DNA of 64,000 nucleotides, from positions 4,880,094-4,944,093 of the forward strand of contig NZ_KZ614144.1 of NCBI RefSeq assembly GCF_002884445.1, in the 5' to 3' direction. Source of the DNA: Paenibacillus castaneae. GTDB taxonomy: Bacteria > Bacillota > Bacilli > Paenibacillales > Paenibacillaceae. The notes under the pieces are model-generated. The model ran no database searches. It worked only from the letters and a program-made list of their open reading frames with translations, and was not told the DNA's origin. The position numbers and the translations under genes were made by a program. This document shows, in pieces, positions 9,351-16,757 of the stretch (position 1 is its first letter; each line of letters opens with the position of its first letter).

Positions 9351-11030
9351 TTAGCGGAGTGTCAAATATTCTGCAACCGGTCCAAGCACGACAGTCGGCA
9401 GGAAAGTTAAAGCGCCAATCAACAAAACGGTTCCTATCAGCAACACAGTAAACAGCTTGTTGTCAGTGCGGAAAGTGCCTAAAGTCTCCGGAACGGGCTG
9501 TTTCTCCATCAGGGAGCCTGCAACGGCTAACATGACGATCATGGATACATAGCGTCCGAGCAGCATGACCAACCCTGTGCTTATATTCCAAAATGGCGTA
9601 TTGTCACTCAACCCTTCGAAACCGGAACCGTTATTAGCAGCGGAGGACGTAAATTCATACAGCACTTGGCTGATGCCGTGGTAGCCTGCGTTCGAGATTG
9701 CTCCTTGACCTGCATCCGTCATAAAGGCGATTGCCGTCGGAATTAATATAATAATGGGATGAGTTAAAATAGCTATTGCAATTAGCTTCATCTCACGCGG
9801 CTCAATCTTGCGCTGTAGAAACTCTGGTGTCCTGCCAACCATTAATCCGCAAATAAAAACGGCCAAAATAGCATACATAAGCATATTGATGATCCCGACA
9901 CCCTTGCCGCCAAACACAACATTGAGCATCATTTCAGCGAGCGGCACCATGCCGCCGAGCGGCGTAAGCGTATCATGCATATTATTGACAGAGCCAGTAG
10001 TTGCGGCGGCCGTAACCGTCGTGAATAGTGCAGACTGCGCAATACCGAACCTGACTTCCTTGCCTTCCATACTGCCCTGCGCTGCATCAATGCCTAGCGC
10101 GTTCATTGCCGGATTTCCCACTTTCTCGGAAGCAAATGCGACAGTTAGAAATACGAGAAATAAGCACATCATAGCTGAGAAAATAACCCAGCCTTGCTTT
10201 TTGTTTTTGGCGAACAAACCGAATGTGTAGGGCAATGCTGCCGGAAGAGCCCACATCGACAAAATCTCAATTACGTTAGTCAGCGGACTTGGATTCTCAA
10301 ATGGATGTGCTGAGTTAGCTCCAAAGAAGCCGCCGCCGTTCGTTCCTAAATGCTTAATCGCCTCAAGCGAAGCAACAGGACCGATCGCGATCTGCTGGAC
10401 GGCACCTTCTAGCGTTTTTACCGTCAAGGTTGGATCTAATGTTTGCGGTACTTGCAAAGCGACAAGAACCAGCATAATAACAAAAGATACTGGCAGAAAT
10501 ATTCGAGTGTTCGCTTTAACAAAATCCTCAAAAAAGTTGCCAACTGATTTTCCTTTGCCTGTTACTCCGCGGATAAATGCGATAGCAACGGAGAAGCCGG
10601 TAGCGGCCGATGTGAACATCATCATCATAATGACGGCCATTTGGGATAAATACGATAATGAACTTTCTCCACTGTAATGCTGCAAATTGGTATTCGTCAT
10701 AAAGCTGATTACGGTATTAAACGTAAGAGTCGGCTCCATGCCTCCAATCGCATTCGGGTTTAGCGGAAGCGCGAATTGTAAGGAAAGTATGATATAAGAT
10801 AGGACAACTAGAATAATATTGGTTGCAACAAAGCTAAGTGCATAAACCTTCCAGCTCATGCCAGCACGCTGCTTCAAACCAATCATTCGAAATATAAGCC
10901 GCTCCGTACCTCCGTATAATCGGTCAAGCCGGCTAGGTTCGTTCGCAAATACTTGATACACATACGTTCCAAGCGGTTTAACCAGCAGGATAAGAACGGC
11001 AATAACAATGACTAGCTGTAAAATATCCAA
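9351..11030 (-). CDS. kdpA: Potassium-transporting ATPase potassium-binding subunit A
   Basis: Channel-like K+ selectivity subunit, 559 residues with about ten membrane helices. The four filter regions are recognisable: TNTNLQHYSG, GTNGGGFFGANSAHPFENP, ATTGSVNNMHDTLTPLGG and SAANNGSGFEG. The start is TTG at 11030 with GAGGAGG about 7 bases upstream; no ATG fits. No kdpF-like peptide was found between the leader and kdpA. The gene is first in the operon and lies directly downstream of a c-di-AMP riboswitch and its terminator, so K+ uptake should fall when c-di-AMP is high. Confidence 0.96.
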   Translation of the reverse strand: MDILQLVIVIAVLILLVKPLGTYVYQVFANEPSRLDRLYGGTERLIFRMIGLKQRAGMSWKVYALSFVATNIILVVLSYIILSLQFALPLNPNAIGGMEPTLTFNTVISFMTNTNLQHYSGESSLSYLSQMAVIMMMMFTSAATGFSVAIAFIRGVTGKGKSVGNFFEDFVKANTRIFLPVSFVIMLVLVALQVPQTLDPTLTVKTLEGAVQQIAIGPVASLEAIKHLGTNGGGFFGANSAHPFENPSPLTNVIEILSMWALPAALPYTFGLFAKNKKQGWVIFSAMMCLFLVFLTVAFASEKVGNPAMNALGIDAAQGSMEGKEVRFGIAQSALFTTVTAAATTGSVNNMHDTLTPLGGMVPLAEMMLNVVFGGKGVGIINMLMYAILAVFICGLMVGRTPEFLQRKIEPREMKLIAIAILTHPIIILIPTAIAFMTDAGQGAISNAGYHGISQVLYEFTSSAANNGSGFEGLSDNTPFWNISTGLVMLLGRYVSMIVMLAVAGSLMEKQPVPETLGTFRTDNKLFTVLLIGTVLLIGALTFLPTVVLGPVAEYLTLR

Positions 11031-11141
11031 AATAGATCCTCCTCAAAAAACAATGAATTTCACAGCAATGCCAATCAATCAGATGTATAGGAAGCGCGTT
11101 ATAAATGAGCAATTTTTTTCGGATTTTTCAAAAATGGCAAC

Positions 11142-11185
11142 AAAAAAGAAGCCTGCAGGAAAAGAGGACCTCCTCCCGCGGCTTC
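11142..11185 (-). terminator. Riboswitch-controlled terminator in the kdp leader
   Basis: On the - strand, GAAGCCGCGGGA pairs with TCCTGCAGGCTTC (one bulge, one G-U pair) and is followed by TTTTTT. It sits between the aptamer at 11245-11400 and kdpA. A competing hairpin (about 11189-11213, two GCTT/AAGC-centred arms) lies just upstream. The layout fits a transcriptional OFF switch. Confidence 0.8.
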
Positions 11186-11244
11186 TTGACCCGCAGCTTA
11201 ACAAGCCGCAGGGAGCGCGTTGGTTGTTGCCTCTCTCAGAACTA

Positions 11245-11400
11245 CGCTTACGAGGTTAGCTGTCGGATTCGGGCGGTGAGAGTCGCCCTACTTTGTTCGG
11301 CATCCATGGTGCCGTTCAAAGATTCACCCCTGCGATGCAATTGTTCGACTCTCACATCGAACGCATGCCGCGCGTAACAATTTGGTTCCCCCGCTATCCG
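11245..11400 (-). ncRNA. ydaO-yuaA class c-di-AMP riboswitch of the kdp operon
   Basis: Reading the - strand from about 11400, the conserved parts of the ydaO aptamer appear in order: GGGGGAACCAAA, a hairpin, GCAGGGGTGAATC, a variable stem, GTAGGG, then CCCGAATCCGACAGCTAACC and TCGTAAGCG ending at 11245. This class binds c-di-AMP and normally represses K+ importers in Firmicutes when the ligand is high. A terminator follows before kdpA. The last 30 bases are identical to those of the second riboswitch at 11758-11896 in the opposite orientation. Confidence 0.93.
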
Positions 11401-11457
11401 CTTGCACGGATACTCAGCGATCAGTCAATGAAAAATGATTTGTAAATCCTGTATCGA

Positions 11458-11486
11458 ATGTTACTCTCCTCCATAGTCGCTGTAAA
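11458..11486 (-). promoter_or_regulatory. Candidate SigA promoter of the kdp leader
   Basis: On the - strand TTTACA (11486-11481), 17-base spacer, TAACAT (11463-11458). The start site would fall near 11450, a short distance before the aptamer. The -10 match is only 4 of 6. Confidence 0.45.
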
Positions 11487-11709
11487 GCGATTCCCGAGTC
11501 GAAATTAGGTTGCTACAGCTGGTTCAAGACCGATGATACCGCTTACATTTAATAAGAGCTCTACATAGCTTATTATTTCTCTGTTTATCTCTTGTTTTCA
11601 AAAAAAGAAGTTCCATAAATTTGAAATCACGAATTCCAAATATTCAGATATTTTATGATTTACGACCCTTTTTCGGTTTCCTTATTTTGTAACAAGTGAG
11701 TTGGGAAGG

Positions 11710-11738
11710 TTTACAAATGAGCATAATAGGTTTAAAAT
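11710..11738 (+). promoter_or_regulatory. SigA promoter of the second riboswitch transcript
   Basis: TTTACA (11710-11715), exactly 17 bases, TAAAAT (11733-11738). The predicted start near 11745-11750 is only about 10 bases before the first paired stem of the aptamer. Confidence 0.7.
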
Positions 11739-11757
11739 ATAGTGCAAACCACATTCA

Positions 11758-11896
11758 CGCTTAATTTTTCTTATGAAAAAGCGGGGGAACCAAACGCGAC
11801 CGTAATTATTACGACTCGCAGGGGGTGAATCCAGGGATTTGTAACCCTGGTAGGGCATACTCTCTAGCCCGAATCCGACAGCTAACCTCGTAAGCG
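11758..11896 (+). ncRNA. ydaO-yuaA class c-di-AMP riboswitch upstream of orphan gene
   Basis: The aptamer contains GCGGGGGAACCAAA, GCAGGGGGTGAATCC, a CCAGGG/CCCTGG stem, GGTAGGGC, and the conserved CCCGAATCCGACAGCTAACC end. CGCTTA (11758-11763) pairs with TAAGCG (11891-11896) as the closing stem. No terminator follows; the ribosome site AAAGGAGAGG starts within five bases of the closing stem, which suggests control at translation rather than transcription. AACCTC (11884-11889, aptamer core) could alternatively pair with GAGGTT (11906-11911) next to the ribosome site. Confidence 0.93.
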
Positions 11897-11916
11897 AACA
11901 AAGGAGAGGTTTATTT

Positions 11917-12342
11917 ATGATTTGTCAATCTGCAAGCCATGTACCTTTTCTCATGGATCAGTCCCCGTCATTATCTGTTTCGCGCATTGAGTTGTTCGTC
12001 ATCCCCGCTGTTGCAGTCGATTCCGCAGGCTTTCGCGTATGTCTTCGTTTAACATCCAGTCAAGGCTATGGATGGAGTGAGCTATTTGTGGCTGATACCG
12101 AAGATATGATTGATCTGGAACGCTGCAGTGATCTACTTGTCTCTTTTATCGGAATCATTTCTCTCCCGCCTCTTCAAGATTGCCAGTATGACAAGTCCGA
12201 TAAAGACGGTCGCATCTTCGAGCTATTTGCCGCTGCTATCAATCAAGTAACGACAAGAAATGAACAATTGAACCCCGCTGAGCTTGATGCTGAGGAACTC
12301 GTATTAAGACAACGCTCCATTCATTATGTTTCATTATTTTAA
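11917..12342 (+). CDS. Orphan protein controlled by c-di-AMP riboswitch (141 aa)
   Basis: The ATG at 11917 is preceded by AAAGGAGAGG and by a complete ydaO aptamer, which makes this a firmly supported gene. The 141-residue product has no signal peptide or membrane helix. I do not recognise a family. Residues about 20-75 (VSRIELFVIP... RVCLRLTSSQGYGWSELFVAD) faintly recall the N-terminal capping domain of enolase-superfamily enzymes, but the barrel is missing and the resemblance may be chance. It is transcribed divergently from kdp and ends at a strong terminator. Its regulation by c-di-AMP implies a role in potassium, osmotic or cell-wall homeostasis; that is inference from the switch class only. 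Confidence 0.85.
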   Translation: MICQSASHVPFLMDQSPSLSVSRIELFVIPAVAVDSAGFRVCLRLTSSQGYGWSELFVADTEDMIDLERCSDLLVSFIGIISLPPLQDCQYDKSDKDGRIFELFAAAINQVTTRNEQLNPAELDAEELVLRQRSIHYVSLF

Positions 12343-12362
12343 GTAGCGCTTGCGAATTACAC

Positions 12363-12422
12363 GAAAAAAGCCGCTCTGGTTCCTTTGGTTCCCTTGAACC
12401 TGAGTGAGCCAGAGCGGTTTTA
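12363..12422. terminator. Bidirectional terminator between convergent genes
   Basis: CCGCTCTGG (12371-12379) pairs with CCAGAGCGG (12409-12417), with a GGTTC/GAACC inner stem, flanked by AAAAAA on the left and TTTTA on the right. Confidence 0.85.
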
Positions 12423-12435
12423 TTTGAAGTAATAA

Positions 12436-13191
12436 TTATTTAACTAGCCAACCGCCGTCAACCGCCATAATATGACCATTCATATAATCGGAAGCCGCTG
12501 AGGCTAGAAATACGGCTGGTCCGATTAAATCCTCCGACGTCCCCCAGCGTCCAGCTGGAATCCGCTGCAAAATTTGCGCGCTCCGAACTGGATCCTCACG
12601 CAGTGCTTCTGTATTATCTGTGCTCATATAGCCTGGCGCTATCGCGTTTACTTGGAGTCCCTTGCTAGCCCATTCGCTCGCAAGCGCCTTCGTCAAACCA
12701 GCAACCGCATGCTTGCTTGAGGTATAGCCAGGAACGTTCATTCCACCTTGGAATGAAAGCATGGATGCCACGTTAATAATTTTTCCTGAGCCCTGCTCAA
12801 TCATATGTTTGCCTGCAAGCTGACAAAGGACGAATACCGAATTCAAGTTAACATCCAATACATCCTGCCAATCCTCATAGCTATGCTCAGCAGCAGGCGT
12901 ACGACGAATAATGCCAGCATTATTTACTAGAATATCAATGCGTCCCAGTTCACTAACCGTGCGCTCAATAATGCCAGCAAGGTTCGAGCGATCCGACACG
13001 TCCGCTTGAATCGTAATCGCTTTACGACCTAAAGCACGAACAGCCGCTGCCGTTTTGTCAGCAGGCGTACTGTTTGTCACAAGCGCTACATCAGCGCCAG
13101 CTTGTGCTAGACCAATAGCAATAGCTTCTCCGAGGCCACGGCCTGCACCCGTTACGACAGCTGTTTTTCCTGTCAAATCAAACAAACTCAT
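12436..13191 (-). CDS. kduD: 2-deoxy-D-gluconate 3-dehydrogenase / 2-dehydro-3-deoxy-D-gluconate dehydrogenase
   Basis: Short-chain dehydrogenase of 251 residues that reduces 5-keto-4-deoxyuronate isomerisation products to 2-keto-3-deoxygluconate in pectin and uronate breakdown. TGAGRGLG (Rossmann glycine motif near residues 13-20), NNAG, the catalytic Ser region and YTSSK are present. AAAGGTGTGAAATC precedes the ATG at 13191; an upstream in-frame extension to 13227 overlaps the deoR gene and has no ribosome site. It is the third gene of kduI-deoR-kduD. The KduD assignment rests on overall similarity plus kduI two genes upstream. Confidence 0.9.
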   Translation of the reverse strand: MSLFDLTGKTAVVTGAGRGLGEAIAIGLAQAGADVALVTNSTPADKTAAAVRALGRKAITIQADVSDRSNLAGIIERTVSELGRIDILVNNAGIIRRTPAAEHSYEDWQDVLDVNLNSVFVLCQLAGKHMIEQGSGKIINVASMLSFQGGMNVPGYTSSKHAVAGLTKALASEWASKGLQVNAIAPGYMSTDNTEALREDPVRSAQILQRIPAGRWGTSEDLIGPAVFLASAASDYMNGHIMAVDGGWLVK

Positions 13192-13195
13192 GATT

Positions 13196-13990
13196 TCACA
13201 CCTTTCCTTTATTGCGCTTCGCGGCATTTGGCAGCTCAGCCTTCAGCATTTGAATAGGAAGGGCCTCATACTTTGCCGCCACTTCAGGATCGATGCCATC
13301 ATCGGTAATGATATAATCAATCTCTTCCAGACCGGCAAATGTAATCAATGCGCCTTTATTGAATTTGTTGTGATCAGCGAGACAATAGATTGTTTTCGCA
13401 TTCTCAATATAGAGCCTCTTGAGCTTCGCCAATTCTTCAGTAAAAATAGTTAAGCCGTACTCCAAATGTATGCCTGTCGTGGACAGAAACAGCTTGTGGA
13501 CGTTCAGACGCCTAATCCACTCCTGCGATTCTGCGCCAATGAGCAGATTATTGTGTCGATATCCTCCAGGGATAACAAGTCTGACCTGATCCTTCGCAGT
13601 TAGCTCGCGAATAATGAGCAAATCATTCGTGAGCACCGTTATCGGCATATTGGGCAGACGCTTCGCCATCTCCAGCGTCGTACTCCCGGCATCAAGCGCG
13701 ATAATATCATTCGGTTCAATGCAGGTCAGAGCAAGGGAAGCTATAGCAGACTTCTCCTGACCATGCTTGCTATTCGGGAACTGCAGCGGGAACAGGCTGT
13801 CCTCCCCGTTCTGCTCTGTTACTGCACCTCCGTGCGTGCGCTTCAGAAGTCCCTTCTCCTCAAGCTTCTCTAAATCCTCACGAACGGTTTTTTCCGTTAC
13901 CTGAAACTGTTCGCTTAGCTCGGATACTCTGACCGCGCCAAGCTGTTCTAATTTTTCAATAATTTTACGATGCCTTTCAGCAGCAAGCAT
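13196..13990 (-). CDS. DeoR-family sugar-operon regulator
   Basis: A 264-residue cytoplasmic repressor. The N-terminal winged helix shows the DeoR signature: MLAAERHRKIIEKLEQ, then VSELSEQFQVTEKTVREDLEKLE and KRTHGGAV. The C-terminal DeoRC effector domain has DAGSTTLEMAKRLP and LTNDL. It lies between kduI and kduD, so it probably autoregulates the operon in response to a uronate-derived intermediate. A TGTTCGT/ACGAACA inverted repeat ahead of kduI is a candidate operator. Confidence 0.9.
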   Translation of the reverse strand: MLAAERHRKIIEKLEQLGAVRVSELSEQFQVTEKTVREDLEKLEEKGLLKRTHGGAVTEQNGEDSLFPLQFPNSKHGQEKSAIASLALTCIEPNDIIALDAGSTTLEMAKRLPNMPITVLTNDLLIIRELTAKDQVRLVIPGGYRHNNLLIGAESQEWIRRLNVHKLFLSTTGIHLEYGLTIFTEELAKLKRLYIENAKTIYCLADHNKFNKGALITFAGLEEIDYIITDDGIDPEVAAKYEALPIQMLKAELPNAAKRNKGKV

Positions 13991-14015
13991 GGAGCACCTC
14001 CTGTAGCGATTATTT

Positions 14016-14846
14016 CTATTTTAGCTCGCTCGCAGGCACTGCGTCCATGTCTGTAAACGTATAGTTCTCGCCTGCCATCGACCAGCAGAACGTGTAGTTG
14101 CTTGTACCAACACCGGAGTGGATCGACCACGGTGGAGAAATAATAGCTTGCTCATTCGCCACAACAAGATGTCTTGTCTCCGACGGTTCACCCATCATAT
14201 GAAAAACGCGCGCATCATCGTTCATGTCGAAATACAGATATGCTTCCATACGGCGATCATGGACATGAGATGGCATTGTGTTCCAAACGCTGCCTGTCTG
14301 CAAGCTCGTAACGCCAAGCATAAGCTGGCAGCTTTGAATGCCATCGTTATGAATGTATTTATACAAAATGCGCTCATTGGATGTTTCTTGTGAGCCGAGA
14401 TGATTCGGGTTGGCTTCTTCCCTTGTCATTTTGCGAGTAGCGATTTCCTTATGCGCAAGCGCTGAACAGAAATACAGCTTAGCCGGGTTTGCTTTGTCTA
14501 CGCTGGATAACACAACCTTGCGTTTGCCTTTCCCTACGTAGAGAACATCGAGCTTGTCGAGCTCATACGATTCGCCGTCAACGGATATTAATGCGGGTCC
14601 ACCAATATTTAAAAAGCCGATTTCACGGCGCTCCAAGAAATATTCTGTTTTCAAAGTAGCTGCAGCTTCTAACTCAATCGCTTCCTTCACAGGGAAAGCA
14701 CCGCCGACGATCATGCGGTCATAGTGAGTGTAGGTCATCTTGATTTGATCCTGCTCGAATAAGCTTTCAATTAAAAACTCGCTGCGAAGACGATCTGTCG
14801 TATATTGCTTTACATCAGTTGGATTTGTTGTATGACGTACTTCCAT
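14016..14846 (-). CDS. kduI: 5-dehydro-4-deoxy-D-glucuronate isomerase (KduI)
   Basis: Converts 5-keto-4-deoxyuronate, from unsaturated pectin oligomers, to 3-deoxy-D-glycero-2,5-hexodiulosonate, the substrate of KduD. The product starts MEVRHTTNPTDVKQY and has 276 residues, the normal length. Zinc-binding cupin residues are seen in PSHVHDRRMEAYLYFD and in the downstream SIHSGVG stretch. The ATG at 14846 has TAGGAGG about 11 bases upstream; the longer frame to 14912 overlaps the promoter. First gene of the kduI-deoR-kduD operon. Confidence 0.94.
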   Translation of the reverse strand: MEVRHTTNPTDVKQYTTDRLRSEFLIESLFEQDQIKMTYTHYDRMIVGGAFPVKEAIELEAAATLKTEYFLERREIGFLNIGGPALISVDGESYELDKLDVLYVGKGKRKVVLSSVDKANPAKLYFCSALAHKEIATRKMTREEANPNHLGSQETSNERILYKYIHNDGIQSCQLMLGVTSLQTGSVWNTMPSHVHDRRMEAYLYFDMNDDARVFHMMGEPSETRHLVVANEQAIISPPWSIHSGVGTSNYTFCWSMAGENYTFTDMDAVPASELK

Positions 14847-14876
14847 GGGGGTAAAACCTCCTATATGGTTTGTTTT

Positions 14877-14911
14877 TGTTCGTTTACAAGTATAACACAC
14901 ATTTACGAACA
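14877..14911. promoter_or_regulatory. Candidate operator upstream of kduI
   Basis: TGTTCGT (14877-14883) and ACGAACA (14905-14911) form a perfect 7-base inverted repeat with centres 28 bases apart. It straddles a - strand TATACT that could be the kduI -10 box. The natural candidate binder is the DeoR protein of this operon. Confidence 0.4.
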
Positions 14912-14969
14912 TAAATAGACTATTTTCTCGAATGCTCCTATCGCTTCGGCATCGTCCCCTTAAATAATA

Positions 14970-15016
14970 GAAAGCCCATCTCTCATTCCCATACAGGGAA
15001 GAAGATACGGGCTTTC
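14970..15016 (-). terminator. Intrinsic terminator after secreted hydrolase gene
   Basis: GAAAGCCC (15016 leftward) pairs with GGGCTTTC, with additional GTATCTT/GAGAGAT and TCCC/GGGA pairing inside. The T-tract after it is weak. Confidence 0.65.
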
Positions 15017-15027
15017 AGCTTTACTAC

Positions 15028-16713
15028 TTATTTCTTCAGTATCCAAGATGCTACATCATCGATCACATCTTGTGACACATGGCCGGGGTAGTTATATTCC
15101 TCCAACGTCCCCTTGCCCGCTCCTTCGTATTTAACAAAGAAGTGGTTCAGACCCGGATATAGCTTGAAACTAACATTTTCTTTCCCATTCAAAAGCTTCT
15201 TCCATTCTAGAAAATCTTTATCAGGATAAACCTGGAAGTCGTTATCGCCTTGCAAAATCAAAACCGGCTTAGTCAGCTTAACTGCATAATCACTGGCCTT
15301 ATGAGCATCCATTTCCTTAAAATAGTTTGCAGGTATACCGAAAACAGTCGCTGCCTTCGCTTCATCGGGCGTCATATTGACAATAGTCTTTGCACGCTTG
15401 AGCTCGGACTCCAGCCAAATCTTATTTACTGTTTTCGTTTCTCCATCCTTCATGGCTGCGATAAAGCTGGCATTCTGGTCATAGCTAATTTCCCATAGGC
15501 TTCTCGGAGAACCCGCCAGCAGTACAAGTCCGGCAAAATCGCCGCCCTCTGCATCGATTCGCGGCGCTAGCATACCTCCGAGACTATGTCCGATGACATA
15601 TACCTGTGCCGAATTAATTCGGGAATCCTTCTTAAGCAGCGCAGCTGCAGCAATAGCGTCATCAACTGTCTCTTCCTTCACAGTTATGCTTGCTGCTTCT
15701 GCCGCTAGTGCATTTGCGTGCGCATAGGTTCGCTTGTCATAACGAAGTACAGCTACCCCTTGTTCTGCCAGACCCCAAGCAAGGTCTCGGAACGGTGTGT
15801 ATGCTCCTGCTGTCTCATTGCGATCACTTGGACCTGACCCTTGAACAAGCACAACCGCTGGAACAGTTCCAGTCGCATTCTTCGGGAGCGTTAATGTTCC
15901 TTCCAGCGGAAAGCGCGATGTCTCACCGATGACCACCGTCTCCTCTGTTACTCCAGCAGGAGCGTCGGCCTCAAGCGCTGCGGGCTGTATGAGCATGCCG
16001 GATAACTTGCCTGTATGATTAATCGTGAGCTTCAGCTTCATATTCATATGCTCGAAAGCGAGAATCGCGACAACTACCGAGCCTCCATCATTTATGTTGT
16101 CTGACGAAAGCGAGAGGGTGTTTTTGTATTCACCGGCCTGCCTTACGAGCTCTTTCCACGTTGTGCCAAGTACAGACTGCGATACCGCCTTTTGAAGCTG
16201 CTCGTCGAAATAATCGTCCCAAAGCTGCTGGTAGCCGCCTTTATTCATTAATTCAATCACTTGGCGAGCCAATGCATCCGTATTCAGCTCTGTTCTGGAG
16301 AGAGATACTTTCTTTGTTTTTTCTTCATAAGACGCATCAATTCCAAGTTCTTTTGAGAAAAATGATAATGGTACATACGTACAGTACTGATTGATCGCAG
16401 AAGCCGTGCTGAAAGCGTGGATTTTACCGTTAATAGAAACCTTGCTCTCTCCCACTTTGAGAACAGCTGTTAATTCATTCGAAGTAAGGCGCACCTCGTT
16501 TTTAGCTTTCTCAAACGAAACCTTCATACCCAGGCCGCTGGCAATATCGCGAACCGGCAGCATGACCTCGCTGCCCTTCATGTAAGGCTTTCCGTTTGTG
16601 AATACGACCTTCTGACCGTTCACAAGTACATTAATATCAGCGGCTGAAGCGATAACGGGCTGAACGGTCATGAACAAAAAAAGTGCTAATGCGGATGAAA
16701 ACCATTTTTTCAT
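15028..16713 (-). CDS. Secreted alpha/beta hydrolase with copper-amine-oxidase-N domain
   Basis: A 561-residue exported protein. Residues 1-26 are a signal peptide (MKKWFSSALALFLFMTV..., cleavage near ASA-AD). Residues about 27-140 form the copper amine oxidase N-terminal type domain common in Paenibacillus surface proteins (INVLVNGQKV..., MLPVRDIASGLGM). A DUF3887-like region follows, then a serine hydrolase domain with GHSLGG as nucleophile elbow, DNDFQVYP carrying the Asp and GLNHFF the His. ATG at 16713 with AAGGAGG is the start; the longer frame to 16761 has none. It follows the DUF1648 gene closely. The substrate is unknown; an esterase or peptidase is possible. Confidence 0.88.
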   Translation of the reverse strand: MKKWFSSALALFLFMTVQPVIASAADINVLVNGQKVVFTNGKPYMKGSEVMLPVRDIASGLGMKVSFEKAKNEVRLTSNELTAVLKVGESKVSINGKIHAFSTASAINQYCTYVPLSFFSKELGIDASYEEKTKKVSLSRTELNTDALARQVIELMNKGGYQQLWDDYFDEQLQKAVSQSVLGTTWKELVRQAGEYKNTLSLSSDNINDGGSVVVAILAFEHMNMKLKLTINHTGKLSGMLIQPAALEADAPAGVTEETVVIGETSRFPLEGTLTLPKNATGTVPAVVLVQGSGPSDRNETAGAYTPFRDLAWGLAEQGVAVLRYDKRTYAHANALAAEAASITVKEETVDDAIAAAALLKKDSRINSAQVYVIGHSLGGMLAPRIDAEGGDFAGLVLLAGSPRSLWEISYDQNASFIAAMKDGETKTVNKIWLESELKRAKTIVNMTPDEAKAATVFGIPANYFKEMDAHKASDYAVKLTKPVLILQGDNDFQVYPDKDFLEWKKLLNGKENVSFKLYPGLNHFFVKYEGAGKGTLEEYNYPGHVSQDVIDDVASWILKK

Positions 16714-16757
16714 GAATGAATTCCTCCTTAAATTCGTTTGTTTCAGATACGTTTTCC

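Noticed and set aside
11031-11141. kdpF upstream of kdpA
   Set aside because: No short hydrophobic frame with a start codon and ribosome site was found between the terminator and kdpA.
11105-11377. Open frames of 80-90 codons on the + strand over the kdp leader
   Set aside because: The region is fully explained by the - strand riboswitch and terminator, and the frames have no ribosome site or family resemblance.
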